From: Mycobacterium sp. 236(2023)
Lineage (GTDB): Bacteria > Actinomycetota > Actinomycetes > Mycobacteriales > Mycobacteriaceae
Length of the DNA stretch: 64,000 bases
Reading direction: 5' to 3'
Assembly: GCF_029623955.1 (NCBI RefSeq)
Contig: NZ_JARSBP010000003.1
Span: forward strand, 868,001-932,000
Made by a program: the position numbers and the translations under genes. The notes beneath the pieces were generated by a model, which worked only from the letters and a program-made list of their open reading frames with translations, was not told where the DNA came from and did not search any database. Below, one piece after another: positions 25,735 to 33,836 of this stretch. Within the stretch, counting starts at the first letter, position 1; the number at the start of each line of letters is the position of its first letter.

Positions 25735-27144
25735 CTATTGGTCGCCCGGCTTCACCTTCGCCATCGCCAGCACGTCGAGGCGCTTGTCGAGTTCCTCCTC
25801 GGAGAGCTTGTCGCCGATCAGACCACGGTCGATGACCGTCTGCCGGATCGTCTTCTTCTCCTTGAGGGCCTGCTTGGCGACCTTGGCCGCTTCCTCGTAG
25901 CCGATCGCCGAGTTCAGCGGCGTCACGATCGACGGGGACGACTCGGCCAGCTCACGCAGATGCTCTTCGTTGGCGACCAGGCCGTCGATGCACTTGGCGG
26001 CGAACAGCTTCGACACGTTGGACAGCAGCGTGAACGACTCCAGCACGTTGCGCGCCATCATCGGGATGTAGACGTTGAGCTCGAACGCGCCCGACAGGCC
26101 ACCGACGGTGACGGCCGCGTCGTTGCCGATGACCTGCGCGGCGACCTGCGTGACCGCCTCGGGAAGGACGGGGTTGACCTTGCCCGGCATGATCGAGCTG
26201 CCTGGCTGCAGGTCGGGCAGCTGAAGCTCGCCCAGACCGGTCAGCGGGCCCGAACCCATCCAACGGATATCGTTGGCGATCTTCGTCAGCGATACCGCGA
26301 TCGTCTTCAGCGCGCCCGATGCCTCGACCAATCCGTCGCGAGCGGCCTGAGCTTCGAAAGAATCCGTGGCGGTGCGCAATTCGGCGATGCCGGTCTGGTC
26401 GACGAGGACGTCGACGACCTTCGCACCGAACCCGTCCGGCGCATTGAGCCCGGTGCCGACGGCGGTACCGCCGATCGCGAGCTCACCGAGGCGGGGGAGC
26501 GTCGCCTTCACGCGTTCGATGCCGGCCTGGACCTGGCGGGCGTAGCCGCCGAACTCCTGGCCGAGGGTGACCGGCACGGCGTCCATCAGGTGTGTGCGGC
26601 CGGACTTCACCGTGGTCCGCCACTGGCGGGCCTTGCCCGCGAGAGATTCGTGGAGCACCTCGAGCGCCGGGATCAGGTGGCGCACAGCTGCTTCGGTGGC
26701 GGCGATGTGGGTGGCCGTCGGGAACGTGTCGTTGGAGCTCTGCGACATGTTCACGTCGTCGTTGGGGTGGATCGTGACGCCGTTGGCCGCGGCGATCGAC
26801 GCGATGACCTCGTTGGCGTTCATGTTGGAGCTGGTGCCCGACCCGGTCTGGAAGACGTCGATCGGGAACTGGTCGTCGTGCAGGCCGTCGGCGATCTCGG
26901 CGGCGGCGGCGATGATGGCGTCCGCCTTCTCCGGCGCCAGCAGGCCGAGATCCTTGTTCACCTGAGCGCAGGCACCCTTGAGTAGACCCATCGCGCGGAT
27001 CTGGGTGCGCTCCAGCGGGCGGAACGAGATGGGGAAGTTCTCCACCGCACGTTGTGTCTGGGCGCGCCAGAGTGCGTCCTTCGGCACCCGGACCTCGCCC
27101 ATGGTGTCGTGCTCGATGCGGTATTCGACCTCTTTGTCGGCCAC
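25735..27144 (-). CDS. fum: Fumarate hydratase, class II
   Basis: TCA-cycle enzyme hydrating fumarate to malate. 469 residues from ATG 27144, normal for the heat-stable tetrameric class. The aspartase/fumarase signature [11 protein letters not shown] is at 315-325 and the conserved GRTHLMDA has His185. [10 protein letters not shown] forms part of the substrate site. Position equals Rv1098c. Starts 31 bp downstream of glpX on the same strand, so probably one operon. Confidence 0.96.
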   Translation of the reverse strand: MADKEVEYRIEHDTMGEVRVPKDALWRAQTQRAVENFPISFRPLERTQIRAMGLLKGACAQVNKDLGLLAPEKADAIIAAAAEIADGLHDDQFPIDVFQTGSGTSSNMNANEVIASIAAANGVTIHPNDDVNMSQSSNDTFPTATHIAATEAAVRHLIPALEVLHESLAGKARQWRTTVKSGRTHLMDAVPVTLGQEFGGYARQVQAGIERVKATLPRLGELAIGGTAVGTGLNAPDGFGAKVVDVLVDQTGIAELRTATDSFEAQAARDGLVEASGALKTIAVSLTKIANDIRWMGSGPLTGLGELQLPDLQPGSSIMPGKVNPVLPEAVTQVAAQVIGNDAAVTVGGLSGAFELNVYIPMMARNVLESFTLLSNVSKLFAAKCIDGLVANEEHLRELAESSPSIVTPLNSAIGYEEAAKVAKQALKEKKTIRQTVIDRGLIGDKLSEEELDKRLDVLAMAKVKPGDQ

Positions 27145-27175
27145 TTGGCTCCCTGTCTTAGATGGCGGGTGTTTT

Positions 27176-28204
27176 TTACGGCAAGGGGTACGCAGCGCTG
27201 GAGTCGCCGGTGAAATCGACGGCGGAGTACTCGTTGAGCTTGGCGAGCCGGTGGTAGGCCTCGATCATGCGGACCGTGCCCGACTTCGACCGCATGACGA
27301 TCGACTGGGTGGTGGCCCCGCCGCCCGAGTACTGGACGCCCTTGAGCAGGTCGCCGTCGGTGACGCCGGTGGCCGAGAAGAAGACGTTCTCGCCGGAGAC
27401 CAGGTCTTCGGTGGTGAGCACCCGGTCCAGGTCGTAGCCGCGGTCGATGGCCTTCTGGCGTTCGTCGTCGTCGGTGGGGGCGAGCTTGGCCTGGATGGCG
27501 CCGCCCATACAGCGGATCGCCGCGGCGGCGATGATGCCCTCGGGGGTGCCGCCGATTCCGACGAGCATGTCGGTTCCGGAACCGGGACGGCACGCGGCGA
27601 TGGCGCCCGCGACGTCGCCGTCGGAGATCAGCCGGATGCGGGCGCCGGCCTCGCGGACCTCGGCCATCAGCTGCGTGTGGCGCGGGCGGTCAAGGATGCA
27701 GACGGTGAGGTCGCGGACGCTGGACTTCTTCACGGCGGCGACGGCCTTGATGTTCTCCGCGATCGGCGCCTCGATGTCGATGACGTCGGCGGCGTCCGGG
27801 CCGACGGCGATCTTGTGCATGTAGAACACCGCTGACGGGTCGAACATCGCTCCGCGCTCGGCCACTGCGAGCACCGAGATGGCGTTCGGCATGCCCTTGC
27901 TCATCAGCGTGGTTCCATCGACGGGGTCGACGGCGAAGTCGCAGTCCGGCCCGTCTCCGTTGCCGACCTCTTCGCCGTTGTAGAGCATCGGCGCGTTGTC
28001 CTTCTCACCCTCGCCGATGACGACGACGCCGCGCATCGACACGGAGTTCACGAGCTCGCGCATCGCGTCGACAGCCGCGCCGTCGCCGCCCTCTTTGTCG
28101 CCGCGGCCGACCCAACGCCCCGCCGCCATGGCTCCCGCCTCGGTCACCCGCACAAGCTCGAGGGCGAGATTTCGGTCCGGGGCTTCACGTCGCGAGGCGC
28201 TCAT
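27176..28204 (-). CDS. glpX: Fructose-1,6-bisphosphatase, class II
   Basis: Gluconeogenic phosphatase of the inositol-phosphatase-like GlpX class. 342 residues from ATG 28204. Metal and phosphate motifs are [10 protein letters not shown] (64-72), [11 protein letters not shown] (Asp93, Asp96) and [12 protein letters not shown]. tuberculosis glpX (Rv1099c) is the principal FBPase there. Divergent from the DUF4245 gene; the longer open frame upstream runs antisense into that gene. Confidence 0.95.
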   Translation of the reverse strand: MSASRREAPDRNLALELVRVTEAGAMAAGRWVGRGDKEGGDGAAVDAMRELVNSVSMRGVVVIGEGEKDNAPMLYNGEEVGNGDGPDCDFAVDPVDGTTLMSKGMPNAISVLAVAERGAMFDPSAVFYMHKIAVGPDAADVIDIEAPIAENIKAVAAVKKSSVRDLTVCILDRPRHTQLMAEVREAGARIRLISDGDVAGAIAACRPGSGTDMLVGIGGTPEGIIAAAAIRCMGGAIQAKLAPTDDDERQKAIDRGYDLDRVLTTEDLVSGENVFFSATGVTDGDLLKGVQYSGGGATTQSIVMRSKSGTVRMIEAYHRLAKLNEYSAVDFTGDSSAAYPLP

Positions 28205-28259
28205 GCGCCAGATTCTCCCATTAGCGGTTCCGCAATCGGGAGCTGGGATACTGGCTGGC

Positions 28260-28997
28260 ATGACGACGCCGCCCGAGCCGGGCCCCAAGGCCGCCGGTGA
28301 CCCGGGCCGTGACGCTGACACCGCAGATCACCCCGGTTCGGAGGCCCCTGTCGGGGGGTATGCGGTGCCCGCTGCCAGGCAGGCGAAATCGCGGCTGCTG
28401 CAGGACGGGCGCGACATGTTCTGGTCGATGGCGCCGCTGATTGTGGCGTGCGTGGTGCTGGCCGGGGTGCTCGGGATGTGTTCGTTCGCGCCGACGGGAC
28501 CGGGCCCCGGGCCTGCGCCGGATTACGACGCGCCCGCCGCGCTGCAGGCCGATGCCAATGCTCTGAAGATCCCGATCCGGGTGCCGCAGCTGCCGCAGGG
28601 CTGGGCGGCCAATTCGGGGAGCCGCAAGGGAATCGAGGGCGGCCGACGCGACCCGGTGACCGGTCAGCCGGCGCGGGCGGTCGGGGCGGTCGTCGGCTAC
28701 CTGACGCCGAGCGGGATGTACCTGAGCATCACGCAGAGCAATGCCGACGAGGACAAGCTGATCGCGTCGTTCAGTCCGGACCTGGTCCCGACGGGCACGC
28801 AGGACGTCGACGGTGTCAGCTGGGTGGTCTACGAGGGCGGCGAGACCGACGACAAACCCAATGAGCCGGTGTGGACGGCGGAGGTCCGCGGCCCGACGGG
28901 ATCGGCGCAACTTGCCGTGACAGGCGCCGGGGGTACGGACGAGTACCGTACGCTGGCGGCGGCGACGCAATCGCAGCCGCCGCTGACCATCAGCTAG
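28260..28997 (+). CDS. DUF4245 membrane-anchored protein (Rv1100-like)
   Basis: 245 residues from ATG 28260; the longer open frame overlaps glpX and is discarded. A Pro-rich cytoplasmic start is followed by one transmembrane helix (about 56-75, [18 protein letters not shown]) and an extracytoplasmic domain with [15 protein letters not shown] and [13 protein letters not shown] blocks typical of DUF4245. Function unknown. The dienelactone hydrolase gene follows after 9 bp. Confidence 0.84.
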   Translation: MTTPPEPGPKAAGDPGRDADTADHPGSEAPVGGYAVPAARQAKSRLLQDGRDMFWSMAPLIVACVVLAGVLGMCSFAPTGPGPGPAPDYDAPAALQADANALKIPIRVPQLPQGWAANSGSRKGIEGGRRDPVTGQPARAVGAVVGYLTPSGMYLSITQSNADEDKLIASFSPDLVPTGTQDVDGVSWVVYEGGETDDKPNEPVWTAEVRGPTGSAQLAVTGAGGTDEYRTLAAATQSQPPLTIS

Positions 28998-29006
28998 GAG
29001 CGCGCG

Positions 29007-29834
29007 ATGACCTCTGGCCCATCTGATGTCGCCGCCGGAGCGGCTCCGAAAGCCGACCTCACGGGGTGGACCGCCGAACCGTTCACCGCGGCCGGATTCA
29101 CCTACGACGTCTACCGCAAGGGTGAGGGCCCCGGCGTCGTCCTCATTCCGGAGATGCCAGGCCTGCATCCCGGCGTGCTTGCGCTCGGAAACCATCTGGT
29201 GGACAACGGTTTCACGGTGGCCTCGCCGTCGCTGTACGGCACTCCGGGCGCGCCGGGAGTGCGTCCCGGCGCGGTTCCGGTGATGGTACGTGGCTGTGTC
29301 GCAAAGGAATTCGCAGCGTTCGCCACCAACGCCGACCGGCCGATCGCGCACTATCTGCGCGCGCTGGCGCGTGACCTGAACGAGCGCACACCCGGCAAGG
29401 GTGTCGGGGTGATCGGTGAATGCTGGAGCGGCGGCTTCGCGTTGGCGGCAGCGGTGGACGACAGTGTGCTCGCCCCTGTGCTGAGCCAGCCGTCGCTGCC
29501 GATCGGCCTGACCGCCAAGCAGCGCGCCGACCCGGGCCTGTCGGAGGCGGAGTTGAAGATCGTCGAGCGCCGCGCCGCCGAGGAGGGATTGTGCGCACTC
29601 GGTCTGCGCTTCAGTGAAGACCCGCTGTCACCGGGCGCGAGGTTCAAGACGCTGAAGAACCGGCTCGGCGATGCCTTCGAGGTGATCGAGATCAACTCGA
29701 AGAAAGGCAACGAGCACGGGTTCGGCAAGATGGCGCACTCGGTGCTGACCCTGGAGGTCCGCGAGGTCGACGGGCACCCCGCCTACGAGGCCCGCAAGCG
29801 CGTCGTCGAATTCCTCAAGAAGCGTCTGGTCTGA
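29007..29834 (+). CDS. Dienelactone hydrolase family protein
   Basis: Alpha/beta hydrolase of 275 residues. ATG 29007 follows AGGAG (28996-29000), which overlaps the previous stop. The nucleophile elbow is GVIGECWSGG, a Cys nucleophile (Cys139) as in dienelactone hydrolases; the catalytic His is likely in NEHGFGKMAH. Members open lactone rings in aromatic breakdown or act as general esterases. The stop abuts the convergent transporter gene with no spacer. Confidence 0.85.
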   Translation: MTSGPSDVAAGAAPKADLTGWTAEPFTAAGFTYDVYRKGEGPGVVLIPEMPGLHPGVLALGNHLVDNGFTVASPSLYGTPGAPGVRPGAVPVMVRGCVAKEFAAFATNADRPIAHYLRALARDLNERTPGKGVGVIGECWSGGFALAAAVDDSVLAPVLSQPSLPIGLTAKQRADPGLSEAELKIVERRAAEEGLCALGLRFSEDPLSPGARFKTLKNRLGDAFEVIEINSKKGNEHGFGKMAHSVLTLEVREVDGHPAYEARKRVVEFLKKRLV

Positions 29835-31055
29835 TCACGCCGGCGCGGGCTCCGCGCTGCCTTCCTTGTCGTCGGCCTCAGGTTCCGGCTTGGATTGGGT
29901 TTTCGGCTTTCCCGGCAGAATTCGGCGCCACCACGGCGTCTGACGGTCCGCTTCGTCGTCGGCCGGGTCGGCGCTGGTCCCGGTCAGTGAATCCGTCGAT
30001 GCGTCCTTGTAGACCACGAGATACACGCTGATGGTCGTCACGATGACGATCATCAGGACGGGGCCGAGCACGATGCCCCAGAACCCGAACATCTGAAGGC
30101 CCGCAAACACCGCCAGCAGCATCAGTGCGGGGTGCAGGTGCGCGCTCTTGGGCACCAGGAACGGGCGAAGGAGATTGTCGACGCTCGTGACGACGATGAC
30201 GTGGAACGCCACGACGAAGATGCCGCCCGCGACGTTGCCGAAGATCGCCATCGCGATGCCGACGGGGATGGTGATGATGCCGCTGCCCAGCGGGATGAAC
30301 GACAGCGCGGTCAGGAAGATCAGGAACATGAAGAAGCCGTCGTGGAAGCCGGCGATGTAGATCGAGATCGCACCGAGGGTGCCCTGGCAGACGGCGATGA
30401 TGAATTGGCCCTTGACGGTTGCCGACACCATCGCCCCCACCTTGGCGAGGTAGATGTCGGAAACCTTTTCTCCCAACGGATTCAGGTCGCGAAAGAGCTC
30501 GACGACCTTGTCGCCGTTGGTGATCAGCGCGATGAAGACGTAGAGGAAGATCACCAGAGCCGTGACGGTCGCGGCGAGGCCGCCGACGGAATCGCGAGCG
30601 ACATCGAGGGCGATCTCGCCGGCGTTCTGCCCGAGCTTGGTGGCGGCCTCGCGCACCGAATCCTGCGTCAGTGTGATGTTCATGAACGGAATGCGGGAGA
30701 GCAGTTGATTCGCCGAGTCGAGCAACTGTTGCGCCAGTGCGGTGAAGTCGGTCTGCTCGACCCAGTGGCTGACGCTGGAGACCGCCTCGGTCACCTGCAG
30801 GAAGGCCAGGAAGATCACGCCGGCCAAGGGCAGCGCCACCGTCGCGGTCGCGGCCAGCAACGTCAGCGTCGCGGAGAGGCCGACACCCATCTTCGTCCGC
30901 AGCCGTTGGTAGAGCGGCCTGAACAGATAGGCCAGCACCGCGGCGACGGCGATCAGCAGGATGTAGCCGCGCAGGAAATAGGCGCCGAATCCGAGGGCGA
31001 TCACCGTCAGTACGGCAAGGGCACGCTTCTGTGTGGGACTGAAGTCGTCCTTCAT
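29835..31055 (-). CDS. AI-2E family transporter (PerM-like)
   Basis: 406-residue membrane protein with about eight helices in the 2+1+5 pattern of the family: an N-terminal pair (ALGFGAYFLRGYILLIAVAAVLAYLF), a central amphipathic loop (EQTDFTALAQQLLDSANQ) and a C-terminal bundle with GIITIPVGIAMAIFG. The C-terminal tail is acidic and disordered. M. tuberculosis Rv1101c is in the same place; PerM-type members support cell division and acid survival there. Substrate unknown. Confidence 0.86.
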   Translation of the reverse strand: MKDDFSPTQKRALAVLTVIALGFGAYFLRGYILLIAVAAVLAYLFRPLYQRLRTKMGVGLSATLTLLAATATVALPLAGVIFLAFLQVTEAVSSVSHWVEQTDFTALAQQLLDSANQLLSRIPFMNITLTQDSVREAATKLGQNAGEIALDVARDSVGGLAATVTALVIFLYVFIALITNGDKVVELFRDLNPLGEKVSDIYLAKVGAMVSATVKGQFIIAVCQGTLGAISIYIAGFHDGFFMFLIFLTALSFIPLGSGIITIPVGIAMAIFGNVAGGIFVVAFHVIVVTSVDNLLRPFLVPKSAHLHPALMLLAVFAGLQMFGFWGIVLGPVLMIVIVTTISVYLVVYKDASTDSLTGTSADPADDEADRQTPWWRRILPGKPKTQSKPEPEADDKEGSAEPAPA

Positions 31056-31084
31056 GGCGCCCTCCTGTCACGGCCGCCGCAACA

Positions 31085-31900
31085 CTATCCCGAGCTGAGG
31101 GTCCTAGGCTGCTGTGCGGCCAAGAACTTCATCGACAGCCGGTTCAACATGACGGGGGCGATTCGGGTGAGCAGCCACTGCACTTGCGCCACACGGGGTT
31201 TGACGAGGATGGCCTTGTTGTCTTCGATCGCCGCCAAGACGTCCCTGGCGAGCCGGTCCGCGTCGTAGGCCTTGCCGCCCTGGGCTTTCAGGAAGAAGTC
31301 GCGACCACCGAAGGATCCGACGGCACCCTTGTCCAGGATCGGGGTCTCGACCGCTGCGGGACACACCACGAGGACGCCGACACCGCGAGGTACCGCTTCG
31401 GACCGCAGTGCCATCGACAACCCGACGACCGCATGCTTGGTCGCCACATAGCTGGTGAGGTGGCCTGCCGCGGCGAGCCCCGCCATCGACGCGGTGTTGA
31501 TGATGTGGCCGCGGCCCTGACGCAGCATCTGCGGGTAGGCCGCCGCAACGCCGTGGACGACGCCGCGGAGGTTGATGTCGATGATCGCGTTCCACTGATC
31601 GAGCGTCAGAAGCTCGGTTTCACCACCCCAGACGATCCCGGCGTTGTTGAACATCAGGTCGAGATGTCCGGCGCGGTCGACGACGTCGTCGACCACGGCC
31701 TGCACCGCCGCCGCGTCGGTGACGTCGAGGCGGGCTGCCCTGGCGCGAGAACTCAGCGTCGACACGACGGCTTCCGCTGCGGCCGCATCGACGTCGGTGC
31801 AGACGACGTCGGCGCCGGCGAGGTCGAGGGCCCGGCACAGCGCGGCGCCGATCCCGGAGCCGCCGCCCGTTATGAGTGCTTGTCTACCCGCGAAGCTCAC
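31085..31900 (-). CDS. Short-chain dehydrogenase/reductase, second gene of pair
   Basis: NAD(P)-dependent SDR of 271 residues from GTG 31900. The cofactor motif TGGGSGIG is at 11-18, NNAG near 85, and the catalytic Ser138, Tyr151 and Lys155 are in place. The C-terminal extension (NKAILVKPRVAQVQWLLTRIAP) is amphipathic. The start overlaps the stop of the upstream SDR by 4 nt (GTGA), so both come from one transcript behind the KstR-type site at 32692. A steroid or lipid alcohol substrate is inferred from that site. Confidence 0.88.
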   Translation of the reverse strand: MSFAGRQALITGGGSGIGAALCRALDLAGADVVCTDVDAAAAEAVVSTLSSRARAARLDVTDAAAVQAVVDDVVDRAGHLDLMFNNAGIVWGGETELLTLDQWNAIIDINLRGVVHGVAAAYPQMLRQGRGHIINTASMAGLAAAGHLTSYVATKHAVVGLSMALRSEAVPRGVGVLVVCPAAVETPILDKGAVGSFGGRDFFLKAQGGKAYDADRLARDVLAAIEDNKAILVKPRVAQVQWLLTRIAPVMLNRLSMKFLAAQQPRTLSSG

Positions 31901-32667
31901 GAGTACTGCTCCGCCAGGCGCATGACGTGACCCATCACGTCGGGGTAGCGCTTGAGATGCGCGCCGCCGTTGATGTCGAGTACCTCTCCCGTCAGCCACG
32001 AGGACCCCGGAGAGCTCAGGTAGACAACGGCATTGGCGATGTCCTCCGGGGTGCCGGCGCGGCCGAGCGCGGTGTTGTCGACGTAGTCCTCGACAACGCC
32101 GGGCACCGATGCGGCGGCGGCCGTCAGCGGCGTGTGGACGAAGCCGGGCGCGACGGCGTTGACCCGGATACCGCGCGGGCCCAGCTCGAGTGCGGCGACC
32201 TGTGTCAGCATCGACAGTCCCGCCTTGGCGGCGCAGTACGCGCTCATGCCCGCGGCGGGCTGCCTGCCGTTGAGCGAGCTGATCTGGATCAGTGAACCCC
32301 CTTCGCGCAGATGCCTGCCGGCATGCTTGGCGACGATGAACGCACCGTTGAGGCAGACGTCGATGACGGCGCGGAAGTCCGCGGCGGGCATGTCGGTGAT
32401 GAGGCCGACATTGCTGAATCCCGCGCAGTTGACCGCGATGTCGAGCGGGCCCACGCCGTCGAACAGCCGCTCGACCGAGTCTTCGTCGGTGACGTCGACG
32501 ACCGCGTGTGCGGCACCCAGCTCCGACGCGCGGTCGCGCGCACCGTCGCCGTTCATGTCGGCGATCGTGACGCGGCAGCCTTCGGCCGACAGCGCCTGGG
32601 CGGTCGCCCAACCGATGCCGGACGCACCGCCGATGATGACGGCGACGCGCTCGCTACTGTTGCTCAT
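31897..32667 (-). CDS. Short-chain dehydrogenase/reductase, first gene of pair
   Basis: 256-residue classical SDR from ATG 32667. GGASGIG (13-19) binds the cofactor, D60-V-T follows, and Ser131, Tyr144 and Lys148 form the catalytic set. The C-terminus carries the LTGEVLDINGGAHL block common in steroid and 3-oxoacyl SDRs. A KstR-type operator lies 24 bp upstream of the start, suggesting a hydroxysteroid or sterol-derived acyl substrate. Translationally coupled to the next SDR. Confidence 0.88.
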   Translation of the reverse strand: MSNSSERVAVIIGGASGIGWATAQALSAEGCRVTIADMNGDGARDRASELGAAHAVVDVTDEDSVERLFDGVGPLDIAVNCAGFSNVGLITDMPAADFRAVIDVCLNGAFIVAKHAGRHLREGGSLIQISSLNGRQPAAGMSAYCAAKAGLSMLTQVAALELGPRGIRVNAVAPGFVHTPLTAAAASVPGVVEDYVDNTALGRAGTPEDIANAVVYLSSPGSSWLTGEVLDINGGAHLKRYPDVMGHVMRLAEQYS

Positions 32668-32691
32668 CCAGTTGGCCCTTCGACGGTGAAG

Positions 32692-32705
32692 TAGAACGCG
32701 TTCTA
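32692..32705. promoter_or_regulatory. KstR-type operator between SDR operon and SRPBCC gene
   Basis: TAGAACGCGTTCTA is a perfect 14-bp palindrome fitting TnnAACnnGTTnnA. It is 24 bp from the SDR start and 51 bp from the divergent SRPBCC start, so it may control both. Confidence 0.75.
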
Positions 32706-32756
32706 AAGTCACACCCGACGGCCGAAAGTGCAATAGCTGGTGGCAGACTCGGCCCG

Positions 32757-33221
32757 GTGACCGAACGCAAGAGATCCGAGTCCATTTTCGTGGCGGTGCC
32801 TCCGGACCAGCTGTACGCCATGGTGTCGGACGTGACGCGGACGGGCGAATGGAGTCCGGTCTGCAAAGCGTGCTGGTGGGACGAGGGCGCCGGGCCCGAG
32901 GTGGGCGCATGGTTCACCGGCCGCAACGAGCTCCCGGAGCGCACCTGGGAGACACGCAGCCAGGTCGTCGCTGCCGAGTCCGGACGTGAGTTCGCCTGGG
33001 AGGTCAACAACGGCTGGGTCCGCTGGGGGTACTCGTTGCAGCCCGACGGGGACGGCACCCTGCTCACGGAGTCGTGGGAGCACCTCCCCAAGGGCATCGA
33101 GGGATTCCACGAGCGCTTCGGAGACGCCGCGGAAGACGAGATCGCCAAGCGCAGTGAGCTGGCGCGCACCGGCATCCCGGCCACGCTGGCCGCGATCAAG
33201 AAAGCGGCCGAAGCCGCCTGA
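32757..33221 (+). CDS. SRPBCC (START-like) ligand-binding protein
   Basis: 154 residues from GTG 32757. The helix-grip signature is visible: an N-terminal strand with VPPDQLYAMVSDVTRTGEWSP, then alternating strands (WFTGRNELP, WETRSQVVAAE) and a long C-terminal helix ending KKAAEAA. Such proteins bind hydrophobic ligands, including polyketides and lipids. Divergent from the SDR operon across a KstR-type site, so a sterol-related ligand is possible but unproven. Confidence 0.85.
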   Translation: MTERKRSESIFVAVPPDQLYAMVSDVTRTGEWSPVCKACWWDEGAGPEVGAWFTGRNELPERTWETRSQVVAAESGREFAWEVNNGWVRWGYSLQPDGDGTLLTESWEHLPKGIEGFHERFGDAAEDEIAKRSELARTGIPATLAAIKKAAEAA

Positions 33222-33235
33222 CCGCCACAGCTCGA

Positions 33236-33682
33236 TCAGCGCTCCCGAGCGCCGTGCTCGAGATGCAGTTCGTCGATCAGCCCGGCGGCGAGCAACTGCC
33301 GGATGATCGACACGGAGCCGTTGATCGCGATGTCCCGGTCGCCGGGCTCACTCTTGAGCGCAGTGACGGCGTCGACGAGGTCGCCCGCGAGCTGCTCGGA
33401 ATTGCGCCACGAGAACTGCAGATCCTGGTTGGAGACCACGATCTTGCGGGCATCGCCGATGGTCTTGGCGAACTCGGCGTCCTCACCACCCTCGGCTTCG
33501 CGGCCGGGCCAGGCCCCGGCGAAACTGTCATAGGTGAAGCGGCCGAGCAGCAACGTGTCCGCGAAGGCCAGAAGCGCGCCCACAGCGTCACCCATCTCCT
33601 CGCTGAAGTACGGCAGGTGCCATTCCGGGTCCCCGACAACGCCGTCCAGCGATGTGAACAGACTGGCGGTGATCTTCTTCAT
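33236..33682 (-). pseudogene. RibD/DHFR-family protein, C-terminally truncated
   Basis: 148 residues from ATG 33682. The N-terminal part is typical of the RibD_C/dihydrofolate-reductase-like family (TASLFTSLDGVVGDPEWHLPYFSEE, DTLLLGRFTYDSFAGAWPG, INGSVSIIRQLLAAGLIDELHL). Family members run about 180-195 residues and continue after DELHL with a conserved HP(V/I)-x-G strand. Here the reading frame ends HGARER within seven residues of DELHL, right next to the SRPBCC gene's stop, as if a deletion removed the 3' end. It may still be expressed; function is doubtful. Confidence 0.6.
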
Positions 33683-33836
33683 CCGGGCTCCTTACCGTGG
33701 GTGCATTCGCCGTATCGACCATGCCCGCAACGAAAACTCATCGCCGCGATCCTGCGGGATGAGCAAACACGAGGTCACGGCTGGGCTATTGCCGTAGCGT
33801 CATGGTGCACACGCAGAGGCGGGGCATGGGAGCACC

